Below, in pieces: positions 16,141-23,379 of a DNA stretch of 64,000 bases (the stretch's first letter is position 1; every line of letters begins with the position of its first letter). The notes beneath the pieces were generated by a model. It worked only from the letters and a program-made list of their open reading frames with translations, searched no databases and had not been told where the DNA came from. The stretch is from Phycisphaerae bacterium. Its GTDB lineage: Bacteria; Planctomycetota; Phycisphaerae; Phycisphaerales; SM1A02. The DNA is taken from NCBI GenBank assembly GCA_002709295.1, contig PAQL01000029.1, positions 79,687 through 143,686 on the forward strand. Direction: 5' to 3'. A program made the position numbers and the translations under genes.

Positions 16141-18123
16141 TCACTCGGAGTCGGACGCTCCTCCGGAAGCCTCGAACCAGGCTTCGACGGTCCGGTTGGG
16201 GAGTTCGTCCGGATCTCCTCCCGCGAACTCCAGCGCCGCCTTCAGGGCTTCGATGATCCCTTCGCGTCCCTCGACCGACTCCACCATGTTCGCGGAGAAG
16301 GTCTCATCCGGGTTCGTGATCCGGAAGAACCTGGTCGGGCCTTCGTCGGCATCCGACCCCGCCGGATCGGAGTCCGGGATCCTGCAACAGGTCATCAGCA
16401 CCACTCCCGAGACCCCCTTGAGCACCATCAGATCCGGGACCCACCAGCCCTGGAAGCCGCTCCCCTCGAAAGTGACCGGGGTCTTCACGTCATCCAGATC
16501 GATGGAGTAGGGATTCAGGATCGGAGGCGAGATCGGAGGCAGAAGCGGATTGACGGTTCGTCTCCGGGCCAGCTGCCTGAAGGTCGGCAGGGTGTCCGCC
16601 TCCGCAACCCAGCGATGGATCGTGAGCTCGTCGAACATCAGGATGAACTCGCCACTTCCGGATACGACGCTGTCCGACATCGCGATGTCCGACATCGCGA
16701 GCCAACGGATGGTCGTGGACACGTTGAAATCGCGGCCTCCGATTCCTGCGACCGCCTCGGGCAGGCCGTCACGAATGTCCCAGGGCAGGACCGTGTTCGG
16801 AGTGGCATCGCCGTAGAAGGCCTCGACCCGGTCCGCATGGAAGATTCGGCAGCTCACAAGATCGTCGGGTGTCGGGGTGAGGGCCTCGCCATCGCTGGCC
16901 GTGGCGACCAGGGCTCCCTCGTCGCCCTTGATCACCATCAGTCCCGGAATGCACCACCCCCGGTATCCGATCCCCTCGAAGAGATGCCTCATGGTGGTGT
17001 CCGGAAGAATGACCTGGCTTGAGGCGTGGAGGACCCGGGGATCCTCCATCAACGCCTCGAACGTGGGCAGGTCCTCGGACTTCGAGACGATGTCGATGAT
17101 CATCGAGCACCGGAAGGAAGCCGGTATGCCCGTCTCGACCAGGGGGCCGGGTTCGGTGTTCCCGGGGACCAGCATCCTCGGCGGCGGAGGCGGAGGAGGG
17201 GGAGGAGGGGGAGGCGCAAGAGTCGCGGCCACGGCCATGACCCTGGTGAGGCCCGCGAACGTGTACACGATGAAGCCCACGTAGCCTAGGATCGCGAGGA
17301 TCACCGGAGTGAGGACCGCGAAGCTGGCCCGGAGGCCGCCGACCGCCTGGGTCCTCGCCACGATCAGGATCATCGAGACCAGCACCCAGATGCCGACCGG
17401 AAGCTGCAGGCAGCTCCCCAGGCAGGGGATGATCACGAAGATCATCGGTCCGTAGCCGAACCCCATGCTCGCGATCGTGCGAGCGATCCCGCCGGTGGTC
17501 GCACCTCCCAGCCGGAGAAGCCCGTGCGTGATCGTTCCATGAACCAGCAGCCCGAGGAGCATGGCCGGGACGTACAGGGCGAGACTCGTGAATCCGCCGA
17601 TCTGGGCGAAGGCCGGCGGAGCCCCTCCCCCGGAGCTGGTGATCAGCCACATCATCATGATCATCGGAAAGGATCCGAAGACGACCACCAGAACAAGGAT
17701 CGTCGTCACGAACAGCAGCGAACTTCCGAGAGTCAGTCGTGACGGCAGACCCCGGGCGAGCCTCCGTGGACTCGTCATCGACTGCCCGACGGTGCCCCAG
17801 AAACGGACCCACCGACCGCGCGATTCGTCATGCCAGGGCGAGGATTCCGGAACGATGCGGTCCTCGTGGGAACCATCCTTGCGGGGCCGCACGATGCACT
17901 CCGACTCGTCGATGACGCGATCGCACTCGATGCACTTGAAGCGAGGGGGACGAAGGTGTCCGTCCTTCCCGTCTCCGTAGTAGGCCTTGTCGCACCCGGG
18001 GCAGCAGAACCGGACCGAGCCCGGCTTGAACCGATGACCGGTCGGATCGAACGGCTCGCCGCACTCCGGGCACTGGCCGGGTGCAAGGTCCCAGAGCGGA
18101 TACTCGCAGTTGAGACAGCGGAT
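16141..18123 (-). CDS. Zinc-ribbon membrane protein with two C-terminal copies of an unrecognised module; apparent AUC start
   Basis: The frame is open from an ATC codon at 18121-18123. From there it reads IRCLNCEYPLWDLAPGQC and matches the N-terminus of the adjacent paralogue almost residue for residue: two zinc ribbons (CLNC/CPEC; CCPGC/CIEC). There follow an SPWHD segment, about five membrane segments, a 12-proline linker and two copies of a module centred on G-Y/F-x-G-W-C/W-I/V-P-x-L-M-V-x-K. The full length would be 660 residues. The ATC lies 6 nt after GGAGG in a perfect anti-16S match (GGAGGTGATCC). The first ordinary start (GTG 17892) would cut off both ribbons. Function is unknown. 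Confidence 0.75.
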   Translation of the reverse strand: MRCLNCEYPLWDLAPGQCPECGEPFDPTGHRFKPGSVRFCCPGCDKAYYGDGKDGHLRPPRFKCIECDRVIDESECIVRPRKDGSHEDRIVPESSPWHDESRGRWVRFWGTVGQSMTSPRRLARGLPSRLTLGSSLLFVTTILVLVVVFGSFPMIMMMWLITSSGGGAPPAFAQIGGFTSLALYVPAMLLGLLVHGTITHGLLRLGGATTGGIARTIASMGFGYGPMIFVIIPCLGSCLQLPVGIWVLVSMILIVARTQAVGGLRASFAVLTPVILAILGYVGFIVYTFAGLTRVMAVAATLAPPPPPPPPPPPPRMLVPGNTEPGPLVETGIPASFRCSMIIDIVSKSEDLPTFEALMEDPRVLHASSQVILPDTTMRHLFEGIGYRGWCIPGLMVIKGDEGALVATASDGEALTPTPDDLVSCRIFHADRVEAFYGDATPNTVLPWDIRDGLPEAVAGIGGRDFNVSTTIRWLAMSDIAMSDSVVSGSGEFILMFDELTIHRWVAEADTLPTFRQLARRRTVNPLLPPISPPILNPYSIDLDDVKTPVTFEGSGFQGWWVPDLMVLKGVSGVVLMTCCRIPDSDPAGSDADEGPTRFFRITNPDETFSANMVESVEGREGIIEALKAALEFAGGDPDELPNRTVEAWFEASGGASDSE

Positions 18124-18134
18124 GGATCACCTCC
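18124..18134 (-). promoter_or_regulatory. Perfect extended Shine-Dalgarno before an AUC codon
   Basis: GGAGGTGATCC is an 11-nt complement of the usual 16S rRNA 3' tail, with 6 nt from GGAGG to the ATC codon. It is the best Shine-Dalgarno I found in the window and decides the start of the gene at 16141-18123. Confidence 0.8.
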
Positions 18135-18150
18135 GATGAGAAGGAAGATC

Positions 18151-18166
18151 GAGCGGGGACCCGCTC
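18151..18166 (-). terminator. Stem-loop at the end of the upstream paralogue
   Basis: GAGCGGG-TC-CCCGCTC, a perfect 7-bp stem overlapping the stop codon of the gene at 18165-19631, followed by a C/U-rich stretch (GATCTTCCTTCTC) rather than a clean U-run. It may partly terminate, or protect the mRNA end, between the two paralogues. Confidence 0.35.
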
Positions 18167-19631
18167 AGGGGTTCGAAACGGCGTCCACGCCTCCGGTCGG
18201 CGTGTCGTCGGGCCTCGCGGTGGCGGCCGATTCGGGAGGATGGAGGTACGCCTCCCGGTTCGAGGAAAGCCAAGACTCGAACTCGTCGTCGTCGAGATCG
18301 TCACCGATGCCACCCATCTCGTCGATGGCCTCCACCACCTTGCGATGGATGGTCGCCTCCGAACCGGTCGACGTCGAGAGACTGCTGCCCGTCGGGCCGT
18401 CACTGAAGTACTTCATCCGGTAGCCGCCGTCCATGGACGGCCGGACATACCCTGCGGCATCCCCCACCTTGACCACGAAGAGACCCGGAATCGACCACGC
18501 CTGGAATCCACGGCCTCGCCAGGTCTTCTCGAGCGTGATGTCGGCGTCCTTCGGAATCGTGGACATCACTCCATCGAGACCACCGATCTCCCCCGGTCCG
18601 GGCAGGTTCTTCGCCTCGACGAGGGCCTCGAGGAAGTCGCGGGAACTCAGGACCACCGTCTGCGGGTCGTCCTCGGCGATCATGACCACAAGGGGATCCT
18701 CGCCTGCAAGGGCCGCGTTGATGCCGGGGACGCCGACCGGTCTCCCCGCCGCACCGAGCACCACCGACAGGACCAGGCCGATGTAGGCCGCGATCACGAG
18801 GAACACCGGGGTCAGCACCGCGCAGCTCGCCCGGAGCCCGCTCACCGCCTGGGCCGGGGAGAGGAGGATGATCGTGGAGACGAGCGACCAGATCTGGGCC
18901 GGGGTCTGGAGGCAGTACCCCAGGAACGGGACCGCTCCGATCATCAGCGGACCGCTCCCGAATCCGAGACTGACCAGGGTTCGCGAATACCCGCCCGCCG
19001 TCGATCCGGTCATCCTCAGGACGAGGTGGATGATCCCCCCCACGAGGCAGAGCAGGATGAGCATGACGGGGATCCAGGAGACCAGGCCGATCAACCCCGC
19101 GAACCACACGGCGGTCGGCGGCGGACCTGCATTTCCAAGGACCGGGGGCAGGATGATGAAGGTCAGCAGGATGGGACCGAACCCGATCACCAGCGAGAGG
19201 GTGTTGGCGAGCAGGAAGAAGACGAACGCGCCGCCAAACGTCGCCTCCGCGGGCAAGCCACGGCCCAGGGATCCCGGCCGGATCATCGACATGCCCACGG
19301 TTCCCCAGAACCGTTTCCAGCGGGTGCGGGTCGAATCATGCCAGGGCGAGAGGTCGGGAACCGTCCGGTCCTCGTGGGAACCGTCCTCGCGCGGTCGGAC
19401 GATGCAGTCGCACTCCCCGATCGACTCGCCGCAGCCGACGCAGGCGAACCGGGGAGGATTGAGGTGTCCGTCCTCGCCGTCACCGAAGTAGGCCTGATCG
19501 CAGTGCGGGCAGCAGAACCGGACCGCTCCCGGCTTGAACCGTTGCATGGTCGGATCGAACGGCTCGCCGCACTCCGGACACGAGCCCGGCTTGAGGTCCC
19601 AGAGCGGATACTGGCATTTCAAGCATCGCAT
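18165..19631 (-). CDS. Zinc-ribbon membrane protein, paralogue of the downstream gene
   Basis: A 488-residue protein starting with ATG. It has two zinc ribbons (CLKC/CPEC at residues 4-21; CCPHC/CVGC from about 40), then EDGSHEDRTVPDLSPWHD, about five transmembrane segments (for example ALVFFLLANTLSLVIG-like and FAGLIGLVSWIPVMLILLC) and one copy of the module that occurs twice in its neighbour (GFQAWSIPGLFVVK). The membrane part resembles a Yip1-like domain, but I cannot confirm that. The two genes are probably a tandem duplication with later gain of a second module and poly-Pro linker in the other copy. Role unknown. Confidence 0.8.
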   Translation of the reverse strand: MRCLKCQYPLWDLKPGSCPECGEPFDPTMQRFKPGAVRFCCPHCDQAYFGDGEDGHLNPPRFACVGCGESIGECDCIVRPREDGSHEDRTVPDLSPWHDSTRTRWKRFWGTVGMSMIRPGSLGRGLPAEATFGGAFVFFLLANTLSLVIGFGPILLTFIILPPVLGNAGPPPTAVWFAGLIGLVSWIPVMLILLCLVGGIIHLVLRMTGSTAGGYSRTLVSLGFGSGPLMIGAVPFLGYCLQTPAQIWSLVSTIILLSPAQAVSGLRASCAVLTPVFLVIAAYIGLVLSVVLGAAGRPVGVPGINAALAGEDPLVVMIAEDDPQTVVLSSRDFLEALVEAKNLPGPGEIGGLDGVMSTIPKDADITLEKTWRGRGFQAWSIPGLFVVKVGDAAGYVRPSMDGGYRMKYFSDGPTGSSLSTSTGSEATIHRKVVEAIDEMGGIGDDLDDDEFESWLSSNREAYLHPPESAATARPDDTPTGGVDAVSNP

Positions 19632-19737
19632 CGAGAGGCATCATCCGATCTGGTGGACACCTTCGAGAAGGGGCTCGAACGTGTCCGGGAAATCGACGAC
19701 CCGGATTCGATGACGCCGGGAGCAATCCGCTCGAATC

Positions 19738-20610
19738 CTAGTCCTCGGGACATTCTTCGGCGATTCGCCGCCGGAATTCCGCGACACAGGCCTTCGTGAC
19801 CGGCCCCACCTTTCCATCACCGATCCGGTGATCTCCGACCGCGGTCACCCCGATGACCTCCGCCGCGGTTCCGGTCAGGAAGACCTCGTCCGCATCCAGA
19901 AGGTCCTCGAGGGGGAAGACCGCCTCCTCGACCTCGTGGCCGCAGGCCGGGGCGATCTCCCTCATCACGAATCGGCGAGTGACACCGTGGAGGATGCCGG
20001 TCGAGGTGCTGGGCGTCCTGATCCGTCCATCCTTGATGACGAAGATGTTGTCACCCGTGCACTCGGCGACCTCGCCCTCGAGGTTGAGCATGATCGCCTC
20101 GAACACCCCGGCGTCGATCGCCTCGATCTTGGCGAGGATGTTGTTGAGATAGTTGAGGCTCTTGATCCTCGGATCCAGGCACGGAATCGGAATCCTCGGG
20201 CGGTCCGCCACGATCACCTTCATCCCCTGCTCGTAGAGCTCCTCGGGATAGAGCTGGATCGTGTCCGCGATGATGATCGTGCCCGGCGTGGGACAGCGGA
20301 AGGGATGAAGTCCCAGGGTCCCGACACCACGGGTGAAGATCAGTCGGATGTAGGCGTCCTCCAGATCGTTGGCGGCGAGGGTCTGGCGGATCGCATCCTC
20401 GATCTCGTCGACGTCGAAGGCGGGATTGAGACGGATCAGCGACGCCGACTCGTACATCCGGGCGATGTGGGATTTGAGCTTGAGGATCCGACCGCCATAG
20501 GCACGGATGCCTTCGAAGCAGCCGTCCCCGTAGAGAAGACCATGGTCGTAGACCGAGACCACGGCCTCGGACCTGGGAACAAGTTTTCCGTCCATCCAGA
20601 TGCGCGACAT
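19738..20610 (-). CDS. ilvE: Branched-chain amino acid aminotransferase
   Basis: PLP enzyme of 290 residues that interconverts Leu/Ile/Val and their 2-oxo acids. The fold-type IV pattern is complete: YDHGLLYGDGCFEGIRAY near 21-38, PLP lysine Lys150 in RIKSLNYLNNI, GEVAECTGDNIF near 183, FLTGTAAEV near 240. The FEGIRAYGG wording fits IlvE better than D-amino acid transaminase or PabC. The ATG lies 6 nt after TAAAAT, so the mRNA may be leaderless. No other ilv/leu gene is adjacent. Confidence 0.92.
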   Translation of the reverse strand: MSRIWMDGKLVPRSEAVVSVYDHGLLYGDGCFEGIRAYGGRILKLKSHIARMYESASLIRLNPAFDVDEIEDAIRQTLAANDLEDAYIRLIFTRGVGTLGLHPFRCPTPGTIIIADTIQLYPEELYEQGMKVIVADRPRIPIPCLDPRIKSLNYLNNILAKIEAIDAGVFEAIMLNLEGEVAECTGDNIFVIKDGRIRTPSTSTGILHGVTRRFVMREIAPACGHEVEEAVFPLEDLLDADEVFLTGTAAEVIGVTAVGDHRIGDGKVGPVTKACVAEFRRRIAEECPED

Positions 20611-20616
20611 GAGGGC

Positions 20617-20622
20617 ATTTTA
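20617..20622 (-). promoter_or_regulatory. -10 hexamer for leaderless ilvE mRNA
   Basis: TAAAAT on the minus strand, exactly 6 nt before the ATG at 20610. It is one substitution from the TATAAT consensus. Confidence 0.55.
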
Positions 20623-20661
20623 GGAGGAAACCCTCGGTTTCGCAGGGTGGCCGATCCGGCC

Positions 20662-22161
20662 TCAGACGTGGATCTTGCGACGCCTCGCCGGTGGGATCCC
20701 GAGCTGTTCGCGGTACTTGACCACCGTGCGACGAGCGATCTCGACCCCCTTCTCCTTCAGGGCGTCGGCGAGCTTCTGGTCGCTGAGCGGCCGGGCCTTG
20801 TCCTCGGCATCCACGACCTCCTGGAGCATCGCCTTGATCGCCTCCCAGCTCTTCTCCTCCCCTTCACCGCCGGCCTCCCGACCGCCGGAGAAGAAGCGAC
20901 GAAGGGGATACATCCCCCGCGGCGTCTGGATCCACTTCTCGCTCACCGCCCGGCTCACGGTGGCCACATGGACCCCGAGCCGGTCCGCGACCTCGGTCAT
21001 CGGCAGCGGCTTGAGGAACTGAGGTCCGTGATCGAAGAACTCACGTTGTCGTTCGAGCACCACCCTCACCACCCGCAGCAGGGTGTTCGACCGCTGGTTC
21101 ACCGCATCGATCAGCCAGCTCGCATCCCTCACCGCCCCGTCGATGAACGCCTTGCCATCGGTGTCGAGGCCGGGCTCGTCGCGCATCCGTTCGACCTGGG
21201 GATTGATCCGAAGCACGGGCATCGTCCCGTTGGCCAGCGCAGCCACGTACTGGTCGCTCTCGGGCTCGTACTCCACGATGACGTCCGGCATCACGAACTG
21301 GGCATCGGGATTCGCAAGCTCCCGTCCCGGCCAGAGGGTGAGACGTCGCATCCTCTCCTTGGCCTCCTGGACCCGTTCGAGCGACATCTCGGATTCCTTA
21401 GCGACCCTCGGCAGACGATTCTGCACGAGATCCTCGAAGTGTTCTCCGATCAGCACCGCCGCATCGGTCCAGCTTCCATCCTCGTCGCCTTCGACCTCGA
21501 CGATCGCGTCGATCTGCAGCAGCAGGCACTCCTGCCGGGTGCGGGCGAGGAGTCCCGGCGGTTCCAGCAGGAGCTGCAGACGGTGAAGGGTCCGTTCCAG
21601 CAGCGGAAGCGACCAGTCCTCGATCCCGAGTCCGGTCCCCTGCTCGAGGACAGTCTCCAGATCGGCGCCCAGATAACCGTCGTCATCGACGTACTCGATG
21701 AGTCGACGCCCGCAGGCGGTCATGTTCTCGGGAGCCTCGGCGAGTCGCCACTGATCGTCGAGCTGCTCGGCGAGACTCTTGCCGCGATCCGCGGTGTTGG
21801 CCATCGCCTCGAGCTTGGTGTCCCGATCCCCGCCGGACGCCGGCCGCCGCCATTCCTCGCCGCCGTCCCAGACCTCCCGGTACCGGTTCTCGAGATCCGC
21901 GAGCCGCTGGAAGTCCTCGCCGGACTCCCCTGCGATGAACTCCCGTTCGGTCTCCGCCACGTCGACCGGCGACTCCTGCGTCTCGGCACCACCCTCGCCG
22001 GGCTCCGAGAGCTCGAGGGCGACGTTGGACTCCAGTTCCTGCTCCACCCGCTCCTGCAGCAGGGGAAGCGGCAGCTGGAGGATCTCCATGGACTGGATCA
22101 TCCTCGGCGCCAGCTTCATCTGCTGGCCTAGCTTCACTTGCTGGCGGGTGTCGAATCGCAT
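20662..22161 (-). CDS. rpoN: RNA polymerase sigma-54 factor
   Basis: A 499-residue sigma-54. Region I is glutamine/leucine-rich at the N-terminus (KLGQQMKLAPRMIQSMEILQ); an acidic region II follows; the core-binding domain includes YVDDDGYLG; the helix-turn-helix has VADRLGVHVATVSRAVSEKW; and the RpoN box ARRTVVKYRE lies near the end. ATG 22161 begins the canonical MRFDTRQQ; GTG 22182 in frame is an alternative. It should direct transcription at GG/GC promoters when opened by the activator encoded at 40564-42045, so it is the likely master sigma factor for the flagellar block. Confidence 0.95.
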   Translation of the reverse strand: MRFDTRQQVKLGQQMKLAPRMIQSMEILQLPLPLLQERVEQELESNVALELSEPGEGGAETQESPVDVAETEREFIAGESGEDFQRLADLENRYREVWDGGEEWRRPASGGDRDTKLEAMANTADRGKSLAEQLDDQWRLAEAPENMTACGRRLIEYVDDDGYLGADLETVLEQGTGLGIEDWSLPLLERTLHRLQLLLEPPGLLARTRQECLLLQIDAIVEVEGDEDGSWTDAAVLIGEHFEDLVQNRLPRVAKESEMSLERVQEAKERMRRLTLWPGRELANPDAQFVMPDVIVEYEPESDQYVAALANGTMPVLRINPQVERMRDEPGLDTDGKAFIDGAVRDASWLIDAVNQRSNTLLRVVRVVLERQREFFDHGPQFLKPLPMTEVADRLGVHVATVSRAVSEKWIQTPRGMYPLRRFFSGGREAGGEGEEKSWEAIKAMLQEVVDAEDKARPLSDQKLADALKEKGVEIARRTVVKYREQLGIPPARRRKIHV

Positions 22162-22381
22162 CGGGGATACGGCAGCGGTCACGGCACGGGCTCCATGTCT
22201 GGATGCGGACGCGACCGGGATCGGTTTCGGCCTCCAGCCGAATCGGCCTCGCGGGACACCACTCCATCGGTGTCCTGGCTCGCGGGCCAGCCGCGTCGAA
22301 CCGTGCCTCAGGCATGGTATCGCCGCGAATTCGCGTCCCCCTGCACAATCCATGCCAGAAGTGCTTCTTTCGCCCGTTTCC

Positions 22382-23002
22382 TCAGTCCAGGGGCCGACGC
22401 TCGGTGATCGCATCGGCAAGGACCGCCCGACTGGCGTATTCGATCTGACTGCCGCTGGGGAGCCCTCGAGCGAGCCTGGTGGTCCGTATGCCGAGCTTTC
22501 GAGCCTCCTCAGCGACGTGCAGGGCGGTGGTGTCACCCTCCATGTCGGGGTTGAGGCCGAGCACGATCTCCTTGACCTCCACGCCCCGGGCGTTTCGGGC
22601 GGGATCGCGAAGACGGGCGAGCAGGTCGTCGACGGTCAGCCCTTCGGGGCCGACGCCGTCCAGGGGATCGAGTCGTCCGAGCAGGACGTGGTACACCCCG
22701 CCGTGCATGCCGGTCTGTTCGAGACTGATCAGATCTCGGGGCTGTTCGACCACCAGCACCACCGAGGCGTCCCGACGTTCGTCCCGACAGATCGGACACG
22801 GATCGTCGTCGGCGAGATTCCAGCAGACCGAGCAGTGTCGGACGCTCTCCTTCACCCGGCGGATCGCATCGGACAGCCCCATCGCCTCGTCGGTGGAACT
22901 CTTGAGCACGTGGAACGCGAGACGCTCCGCGCTGCGGCGCCCGATGCCGGGCATCCGCGAAAACTCGTCGATCAGCGTGTTGACGGACTCGGGGTAGGAC
23001 AT
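22382..23002 (-). CDS. recR: Recombination mediator RecR
   Basis: A 206-residue protein that works with RecF/RecO to load RecA on gapped DNA. It has the helix-hairpin-helix MPGIGRRSAERLAFH (17-31), a zinc finger Cys57-x2-Cys60-x8-Cys69-x2-Cys72, and a Toprim domain (VVEQPRDL, GLNPDMEGDTTA). ATG 23002 lies 2 bp after the ybaB stop, inside the dnaX-ybaB-recR operon, a widely conserved order. Confidence 0.95.
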   Translation of the reverse strand: MSYPESVNTLIDEFSRMPGIGRRSAERLAFHVLKSSTDEAMGLSDAIRRVKESVRHCSVCWNLADDDPCPICRDERRDASVVLVVEQPRDLISLEQTGMHGGVYHVLLGRLDPLDGVGPEGLTVDDLLARLRDPARNARGVEVKEIVLGLNPDMEGDTTALHVAEEARKLGIRTTRLARGLPSGSQIEYASRAVLADAITERRPLD

Positions 23003-23004
23003 GT

Positions 23005-23379
23005 TCAGAGAAGTCCGGGGATGCCGCCGGGGGGAAGCGGAAGACCCATTTCCGTCGCGGCCTCCTGGAGATGCGCTCCGATCATCTCCTGGGCCCTTGT
23101 GAGCGCCGCATTCACCGCACTGGCGACCAGATCCTCGGCCATCGAACGGTCCTGCTCGTCGCCGTCGGCGACCAGTGCCGTCATCATGGCCGGGTCGATC
23201 CTGATCTCCCGGATCCGCATCGAACCGTCGGCGACCGCGACCACGGCGCCGCCCCCCACCTGGGCCTCCACCGTCATCTCGGCGAGCTCCGCTCTGGCCT
23301 TCTCGAGCCGCTCCCGCAGACGAGGCAGATCCTTCATCAGACTGCCCAGGCCCGCCATGCCCTTCAGTGCATCGAACAT
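23005..23379 (-). CDS. YbaB/EbfC nucleoid-associated protein
   Basis: A 124-residue small DNA-binding dimer of the YbaB/EbfC family. The N-terminal MFDALKGMAGLG, a coiled helical stretch (LPRLRERLEKARAELAEM), the beta core (GGGAVVAVADGSMRIREIRI) and a C-terminal helix are all present. ATG 23379 overlaps the dnaX stop as TGATG; GTG 23382 is the alternative. Its place between dnaX and recR is the standard bacterial arrangement. Confidence 0.93.
   Translation of the reverse strand: MFDALKGMAGLGSLMKDLPRLRERLEKARAELAEMTVEAQVGGGAVVAVADGSMRIREIRIDPAMMTALVADGDEQDRSMAEDLVASAVNAALTRAQEMIGAHLQEAATEMGLPLPPGGIPGLL

Noticed and set aside
17165..17220. A G-rich tandem repeat (GGCGGA/GGAGGG) as a mobile or regulatory repeat
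   Set aside because: It simply encodes the poly-proline linker of the gene at 16141-18123.
19828..22131. A 767-codon plus frame over ilvE and rpoN
   Set aside because: It is antisense to two well-recognised genes and its product has no domain; it is a composition artefact.
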